Positions 59,942 through 64,000 of a stretch of DNA of 64,000 bases are shown here, in pieces (the first letter of the stretch is position 1; each line of letters starts with the position of its first letter). The notes beneath the pieces were generated by a model. The model did not search any database, was not told where the DNA came from, and saw nothing but the letters and a program-made list of their open reading frames with translations. Position numbers and translations under genes: made by a program. This DNA is from Leadbetterella byssophila_A (GTDB lineage: Bacteria; Bacteroidota; Bacteroidia; Cytophagales; Spirosomataceae): positions 1-64,000 of the forward strand of contig JBEBRR010000018.1 in the NCBI GenBank assembly GCA_040394735.1, given 5' to 3'.

Positions 59942-60436
59942 ATGGCAGAGAATCTTTATATCCCCGCCGGCGCCGGGAAAGCAGAGACTTACGAAGCGCT
60001 GATCCCCCAGCTCCGGAACCTGATTTCGGGCGAAGAAGACCTGGTGGCCAATACGGCCAATACGGCTGCTGCCCTTAAACAGGCATTTGGCTTTTTCTGG
60101 GTAGGGTTTTATTTTGACAACGGAAGAGGGGAATTGGTGCTGGGGCCTTTCCAGGGGCCTATAGCCTGTACGCGGATCCGGTATGACCGTGGCGTATGCG
60201 GTCATGCATTTACTACCCACTCTACCGTGCTGGTGCCTGATGTCGACCAGTTTCCCGGACATATCGCCTGCAGTTCAGACTCCCGGTCGGAAATCGTACT
60301 GCCGGTGAAAGACAACAGCGGAAAGGTGATCGGTGTGCTGGATATTGACAGCGACCGCCTCGACGACTTCGACCCTGCCGATCAGAAGTACCTGGAACAG
60401 ATTACGGCCCTTCTTGCCGAAACCATAAAGAATTAA
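59942..60436 (+). CDS. msrC: Free methionine-(R)-sulfoxide reductase (GAF domain)
   Basis: A 164-residue single GAF domain enzyme that reduces free L-methionine-(R)-sulfoxide. The three cysteines C76 (ACTRI), C86 (GVCGHA) and C110 (IACSS) have the same spacings (10 and 24) as C84, C94 and C118 of the E. coli enzyme, which supports the function strongly. FPGHIACSSDSRSEIVLPV is the family signature. It lies 91 bases after mazG on the same strand but probably has its own promoter. Cytosolic, oxidant repair. Confidence 0.94.
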   Translation: MAENLYIPAGAGKAETYEALIPQLRNLISGEEDLVANTANTAAALKQAFGFFWVGFYFDNGRGELVLGPFQGPIACTRIRYDRGVCGHAFTTHSTVLVPDVDQFPGHIACSSDSRSEIVLPVKDNSGKVIGVLDIDSDRLDDFDPADQKYLEQITALLAETIKN

Positions 60437-60568
60437 TATGATTTTAAGGCGGGAAACGTATTCTGCCGGTCTTTTTCTTCGTTAATATTTTGTTAAACAG
60501 GCTCCCCGGAGAGAATCAGGAGCCGGTATTTACGTCTAATGTTAAAAACCAAATTGTAATCATCAAAT

Positions 60569-61288
60569 ATGAAAATCACTAAAATATTCCTGCTGGCACT
60601 TGTTCCTTTCCTGGCTGAGGCCCAGACCGCAGATGCCGTTGTCGATAAATACCTGGAAGCCACAGAAGGCAAAGGCAAAATAGAAGAGGTAAACACTTTT
60701 AAATATAACCGCTCTTATGTGGCTAACGCCACCACCGATTACGACGAAGAAGTAGTGGTGGTAGGAGATAAGAACCAGCTTTCGCGGAAAAAAACGCTCC
60801 TGAAAAGAGATTTTTACTATGTTTTGAACGGAAACCAGGGCTGGATCAAAATACCGATGGGAAGCCCGGATAAGAAGGTTACCTACAGCACCAAAGACCT
60901 GAGCGGCAAAGAGGTGACGGAGCTGACTGTGGAAGCTAAAGACGGGGTGCTGCCCTTTGTCAACTACGAAGAAAAAGGGTATAAGCTGACCGCCCCTGTG
61001 TCATCCGCCACGGTTGAAGGCAAGGCTGCTACCAAACTGGCCATAGAGAAAAACGGGATAAAAAGAGAGTATTATTTCGATAATGCCACCGGCCTGGTCA
61101 TCCGTGAGATACTTGTGGAAAACGGGATCACCCACACCATGGATTATACAAAGTACGACACCACACCTATCGGTGTAAAGCTGCCGGTTGCCTATACCTA
61201 CATCAATACGAAAGACAAACGCAAAACGAATGTCACTACCAAATGGACGTTTGAGAAAGCCGCTGAGGGTATTGCTTTTACAAAGTAA
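60569..61288 (+). CDS. Exported protein with LolA-like fold, function unknown
   Basis: A 239-residue exported protein with a signal peptide ending in AEAQ. The mature part is beta-rich with repeated hairpin patterns such as KKTLLKRDFYYVLNGNQGW and RIEKNGIKREYYFDNATGLVI-like strands (AIEKNGIKREYYFDNATGLV). This looks like the half-barrel fold of the outer-membrane lipoprotein-sorting LolA/LppX type. No partner or motif points to a specific job. It follows msrC by 132 bases that include a GGCTCC/GGAGCC hairpin, and it overlaps the convergent menD by 11 bases. Confidence 0.75.
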   Translation: MKITKIFLLALVPFLAEAQTADAVVDKYLEATEGKGKIEEVNTFKYNRSYVANATTDYDEEVVVVGDKNQLSRKKTLLKRDFYYVLNGNQGWIKIPMGSPDKKVTYSTKDLSGKEVTELTVEAKDGVLPFVNYEEKGYKLTAPVSSATVEGKAATKLAIEKNGIKREYYFDNATGLVIREILVENGITHTMDYTKYDTTPIGVKLPVAYTYINTKDKRKTNVTTKWTFEKAAEGIAFTK

Positions 61289-62957
61289 ATCCGGCTTTTA
61301 ATTGCTGAAATAAACCGGAGTCACGTACTCCGTCTGTATAGATTTCAAAGAGGGCAGGCCTGTCAGGAATACTGCCCTCTTTGCTTTTTAAGGCATTCAG
61401 CAGATCAGTTTCCGATCTTACGGCGGTATAGCAGTAGCCTGCCTCCCGGCCTAACCCCTCTGCGGTTCTTCCCTGATCCGTAAGAAAGCAGCTTTCCAGC
61501 TCTTCCTGTTTTCCCGGCCCGTCAATGATCCGGAATATATTTCCGCCACCATTCTGGATAAGATAAACGCTGAGATTCTCAGGCCGGGCTTCCGGCCGGA
61601 CTGAGAACAGGGCATTGCTGTCATAAAAGAAAGACACATCACCTACCACACAATGCACCCGTCCGCTGCTCACCAGGGCCTGTCCTACCGCCGTGCTCAC
61701 TACCCCCTCAATACCGGAGGTGCCCCGGTTGGAAAATACCTTCACTCCCTCAGGCAGGAGGCTTCCCAGTAAATTGGCGTACCTCACGGGCATACTGTTT
61801 CCAAGGTGCAGCACATCGCCGGGAGCCAGGTGCTGGAGAAGCATGGCTATTGCCTTCAGCTCGCCGAACGGGCATTCTTCCAGGAAACGGGCCAGGTAAG
61901 TTCTTGCACGGCCCTCCAGGCCCTCCCAGTCGCGTTTCCCGGCCGGAGCGTACACCTTTCCGGTACTTCTGCCGGCCAGCTCCTGCATAAAATATCCTGC
62001 AGGAACAGTAATTTTAAGGGTAATCGACTGCAGGGGATCGGTCAGTTCCGTCCTGTCTTCCACATGCCAGTGAATAACTGGTTTATTCTTCCTGAAAAAC
62101 TGTTTGAACGGCTTGGATATGAATGATTTTCCGCATGTAATCAGCAGATCAGGCTGTGTCAGGGCTGCATCCTTACCCAAAAAGATATCATGCGAAGTGA
62201 TCTTATTCCTGATATCTGCATTGGAGATGACATCCGCCAGAACATGTACGCGCGGATCGCCCGTCAGCAGGGTCAGAGCCTCATCCAGGCTTTCCTGATT
62301 TTGCCCGACTGCTATTAAAATGCTGCCTGCCCGGTCCCATACCTGCATGAGGCTGTTCCAGGTGCCTTCATCCAGCACAGAGATGCCCGTGAGATAAGAA
62401 ACAGGCCGGAATTTCCCGTTGTACGCCTCCCCTTCTTCAGGATAAAACGGCTCACGAACGGGAACATTGATATGTACGGGTCCCCGGCGGGTAAAGGCGA
62501 GGGCTTCGTGAGCCAGGCGCTCGATCATCCATAGAGCATCCGGATGGGTGTAATCTGCCGGGAAATCATAGCTTTTGACGATATGCTTTCCGTAGATATT
62601 CTGCTGGAAAATGGTCTGTCCGTCATGCTGGTTAATCCATTCCGGCGGGCGGTCTGCCGTAAGAACCAGCAGCGGGATACACTGAAAATAGGCTTCTGCT
62701 ACCGCCGGACTGAAGTTCAATGCGGCCGTACCCGAAGTGCAGATCAGTACTGTAGGCTTACCGCTGGCCTGTGCCATTCCCAGGGCAATAAATGCAGCGC
62801 TGCGCTCGTCGGTAATAACCTGTGTCCGGAATTTCTTATTCCTTACGAATGCGAGGGTCAGGGCCGCGCTCCGGGAGCCGGGGCAAATCACCACATTCTC
62901 AATTCCATGATAGGCACAAATCTCCGAAACCCTGTAAAGCGGTTCTAAAAGAGCCAT
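61278..62957 (-). CDS. menD: MenD, SEPHCHC synthase
   Basis: MenD is a thiamine diphosphate-dependent enzyme that adds a succinyl semialdehyde unit to isochorismate in menaquinone synthesis. The start is the ATG at 62957 (MALLEPLYRVSEICAYHG), giving 559 residues; the longer frame to 63014 is not family-like and contains the promoter. ENVVICPGSRSAALTLAF and the TPP-binding GDVSFFYDSNALFSV are present. The thiamine salvage operon and this enzyme occur in the same window but far apart. Other men genes are not nearby. Divergent from slyD. Confidence 0.95.
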   Translation of the reverse strand: MALLEPLYRVSEICAYHGIENVVICPGSRSAALTLAFVRNKKFRTQVITDERSAAFIALGMAQASGKPTVLICTSGTAALNFSPAVAEAYFQCIPLLVLTADRPPEWINQHDGQTIFQQNIYGKHIVKSYDFPADYTHPDALWMIERLAHEALAFTRRGPVHINVPVREPFYPEEGEAYNGKFRPVSYLTGISVLDEGTWNSLMQVWDRAGSILIAVGQNQESLDEALTLLTGDPRVHVLADVISNADIRNKITSHDIFLGKDAALTQPDLLITCGKSFISKPFKQFFRKNKPVIHWHVEDRTELTDPLQSITLKITVPAGYFMQELAGRSTGKVYAPAGKRDWEGLEGRARTYLARFLEECPFGELKAIAMLLQHLAPGDVLHLGNSMPVRYANLLGSLLPEGVKVFSNRGTSGIEGVVSTAVGQALVSSGRVHCVVGDVSFFYDSNALFSVRPEARPENLSVYLIQNGGGNIFRIIDGPGKQEELESCFLTDQGRTAEGLGREAGYCYTAVRSETDLLNALKSKEGSIPDRPALFEIYTDGVRDSGLFQQLKAGFTL

Positions 62958-62975
62958 TCCGTTCCTGTTTTTTTG

Positions 62976-62983
62976 CAAAAGTA
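62976..62983 (-). promoter_or_regulatory. -7 element of menD
   Basis: TACTTTTG on the minus strand, 18 bases before the ATG at 62957; supports that start over the longer frame. Confidence 0.6.
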
Positions 62984-63040
62984 GGACTATATTCGGAAAG
63001 ATAATTGCCCTCATCTCATCTTTAATGCGGACATAAGCCC

Positions 63041-63048
63041 TACCTTTG
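63041..63048 (+). promoter_or_regulatory. -7 element of slyD
   Basis: TACCTTTG, 23 bases before the slyD ATG. The gap to menD is 114 bases, and the two promoters are divergent. Confidence 0.6.
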
Positions 63049-63071
63049 TTTTCAAATCAACGAATACTGCT

Positions 63072-63587
63072 ATGAAGATTTCTGACGGAAAGGTGGTTTC
63101 AACCGCATACACACTCTATACGTTGTCACCCGATGATGAATTTGAGCTGGTAGAAGAGGTAGGAGAAGACGAAGCCATGCTCTACCTGGCCGGCCACAGC
63201 GGGTTGCCGCCCAGGTTTGAGGAAAACCTGAACGGGCTGTCGGCAGGAGATACCTACAACTTTGAAATATCGCCCGAAGACGCCTTCGGAGAATTTTACG
63301 AAGACAATGTGGTGGATTTCAGCCTCGATATGTTCAAAATTGAGGACGGGAAGGTTCCTGACGGCTTTCTGGAACCCGGGAATCCCATTCCTTTTACGAA
63401 CGATGACGGCGCGAAGATCCAGGGAAGGGTAATAGAAGTTCAGCAGGATAAAGTCATTATTGATTTCAACCATCCGCTGGCAGGGAAAACGCTAAAATTT
63501 GAAGGGAAGATCATCTCCGTTCGGGAGGCTTCTCCGGAAGAAATGGATCATGGCCATGTACACGGGCCCGGCGGACATCATCATTAA
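63072..63587 (+). CDS. slyD: SlyD-type FKBP peptidyl-prolyl isomerase
   Basis: A 171-residue cis-trans prolyl isomerase and chaperone of the SlyD branch. The FKBP half-sites are seen at the start and after about 120 residues (FNHPLAGKTLKFEGKI), with the IF insert between. The C-terminus is histidine-rich (DHGHVHGPGGHHH), which is typical of SlyD and can bind nickel or other metals. The signature ISPEDAFGEF is present. It has its own promoter and is divergent from menD. Confidence 0.93.
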   Translation: MKISDGKVVSTAYTLYTLSPDDEFELVEEVGEDEAMLYLAGHSGLPPRFEENLNGLSAGDTYNFEISPEDAFGEFYEDNVVDFSLDMFKIEDGKVPDGFLEPGNPIPFTNDDGAKIQGRVIEVQQDKVIIDFNHPLAGKTLKFEGKIISVREASPEEMDHGHVHGPGGHHH

Positions 63588-63611
63588 ATAATATACAGAA
63601 GAGTAACAAAG

Positions 63612-64000
63612 ATCAACATCGGAGAAAAAAGCTTCACATTTGAAGGGGCCGGGCTTATAGATTACGGATACGACAATGACTGGAAAGAATATTCCATGGA
63701 ATTTATCCTGACAAGCGCTTCGCTTGCCCCGGGAAAACAATAGATGATTTTCCGTATTCTCTGTACTTACAGGCTTATGTGGCCGATGACGAATTTGTAT
63801 AAGGAACTTATAAGGCCGGTAATGACGATATGTACGTCAGGATAATGTTTATAGAGGAAGGTAAAAATGAATTGTATATGACCTCGGGTTCATTTACCAT
63901 TTCAAAAGAAAGTAACGGGGATCTGAAAATTGTTTTAGACGGGATACTGATGGATGGCAGAGACCTTGAAGGAACTTATATCGGCTCTTTCTCTGACCTG
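63612..64000 (+). pseudogene. Decayed gene fragment, frameshifted, runs off the window
   Basis: Translation gives a continuous-looking protein (GEKSFTFEGAGLIDYGYD, then LTSASLAPGK) that stops at TAG (63741-63743). Adding one A in the AAAA run at about 63734-63737 restores TIDDFPYSLYLQAYVADDEF, which then meets an in-frame TAA (63800-63802), after which GTYKAGNDDMYVRIMFIEEG and more run open to the window end. No start codon or signal peptide precedes the fragment. So it looks 5'-truncated, with one frameshift and one nonsense change. I do not recognise the family; the aromatic beta-strand style resembles secreted Bacteroidota domains. Sequencing error is the alternative for the frameshift. 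Confidence 0.6.

Noticed and set aside
1..64000. tRNA, rRNA, CRISPR arrays, prophage and insertion sequences.
   Set aside because: No cloverleaf-type GTTCGANTC patterns, spaced direct repeats, integrases or transposases were seen on either strand.

Overview
The window is chromosomal DNA from a member of the Bacteroidota, most likely a free-living Cytophagia/Sphingobacteriia-type species; the order cannot be fixed by eye. The evidence is the promoter style (TTG, about 20 bases, then TAnnTTTG, with no Shine-Dalgarno-like AGGAGG needed at most starts), the Bacteroidota-only proteins (DUF4295 next to L33, a 29-residue basic COX24-like protein, a PorE-like OmpA protein, a CarboxypepD_reg/TonB receptor) and many Sec or lipoprotein signals ending in AQ or in SC/AC. 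Coding density is high. No tRNA, rRNA, CRISPR array, prophage or intact insertion sequence was seen.

Layout. 13-5178: conserved operon SpoIIM, DUF4129, DUF4350, MoxR ATPase, DUF58. 5214-9025: RHS-like secreted protein, RNase E/G, tiny basic protein, TPR protein and HU. 9205-15292: mutY, PorE-like OmpA protein, argH, polyprenyl synthetase. 15466-17713: a his leader with a terminator-like hairpin followed by hisH-hisA-hisF. 17811-24204: lon, hemerythrin-type protein, GH18 enzyme and an acyl-CoA dehydrogenase whose promoter is bracketed by two palindromic operators. 24279-32805: lipoprotein, rpmG-DUF4295, thioesterase, large TonB-dependent receptor with an odd Ala/Gln/Val-rich insert, membrane protein, PadR-PspC envelope-stress pair.

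32861-36558 is a thiamine salvage operon on the minus strand: TPP riboswitch, thiM, thiE, thiD, tenA and a HAD phosphatase, all overlapping by a few bases. It is followed by an orphan barstar-like gene, an AT-rich TlpA-like gene and a 454-base gap that holds a probable 156-base inverted-repeat element. 38950-49860: dGTPase, VTT membrane protein, GDP-fucose synthase, secreted proteins, ndk, tgt, a membrane glycosyltransferase, an LptF/G permease and an aldehyde dehydrogenase. 50013-63587: coiled-coil lipoprotein, Tat-exported phospholipase C, MBL hydrolase, peroxiredoxin, phosphoesterase, MATE pump, alpha-L-fucosidase, mazG, free-Met sulfoxide reductase, menD and SlyD. The last 390 bases hold a decayed gene with a frameshift and a stop.

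Most of the window is housekeeping. The parts that most deserve a second look are the inverted-repeat element at 38776-38931, the two-operator promoter at 22331-22391, the his leader, the TPP riboswitch with a competing 8-base pairing, the receptor insert, the TenA-HAD adjacency, and the uncharacterised MoxR/DUF58 operon. Start sites for about a dozen genes were moved from the longest open frame on the basis of signal peptides, family N-termini or promoter positions; these are stated in the entries.
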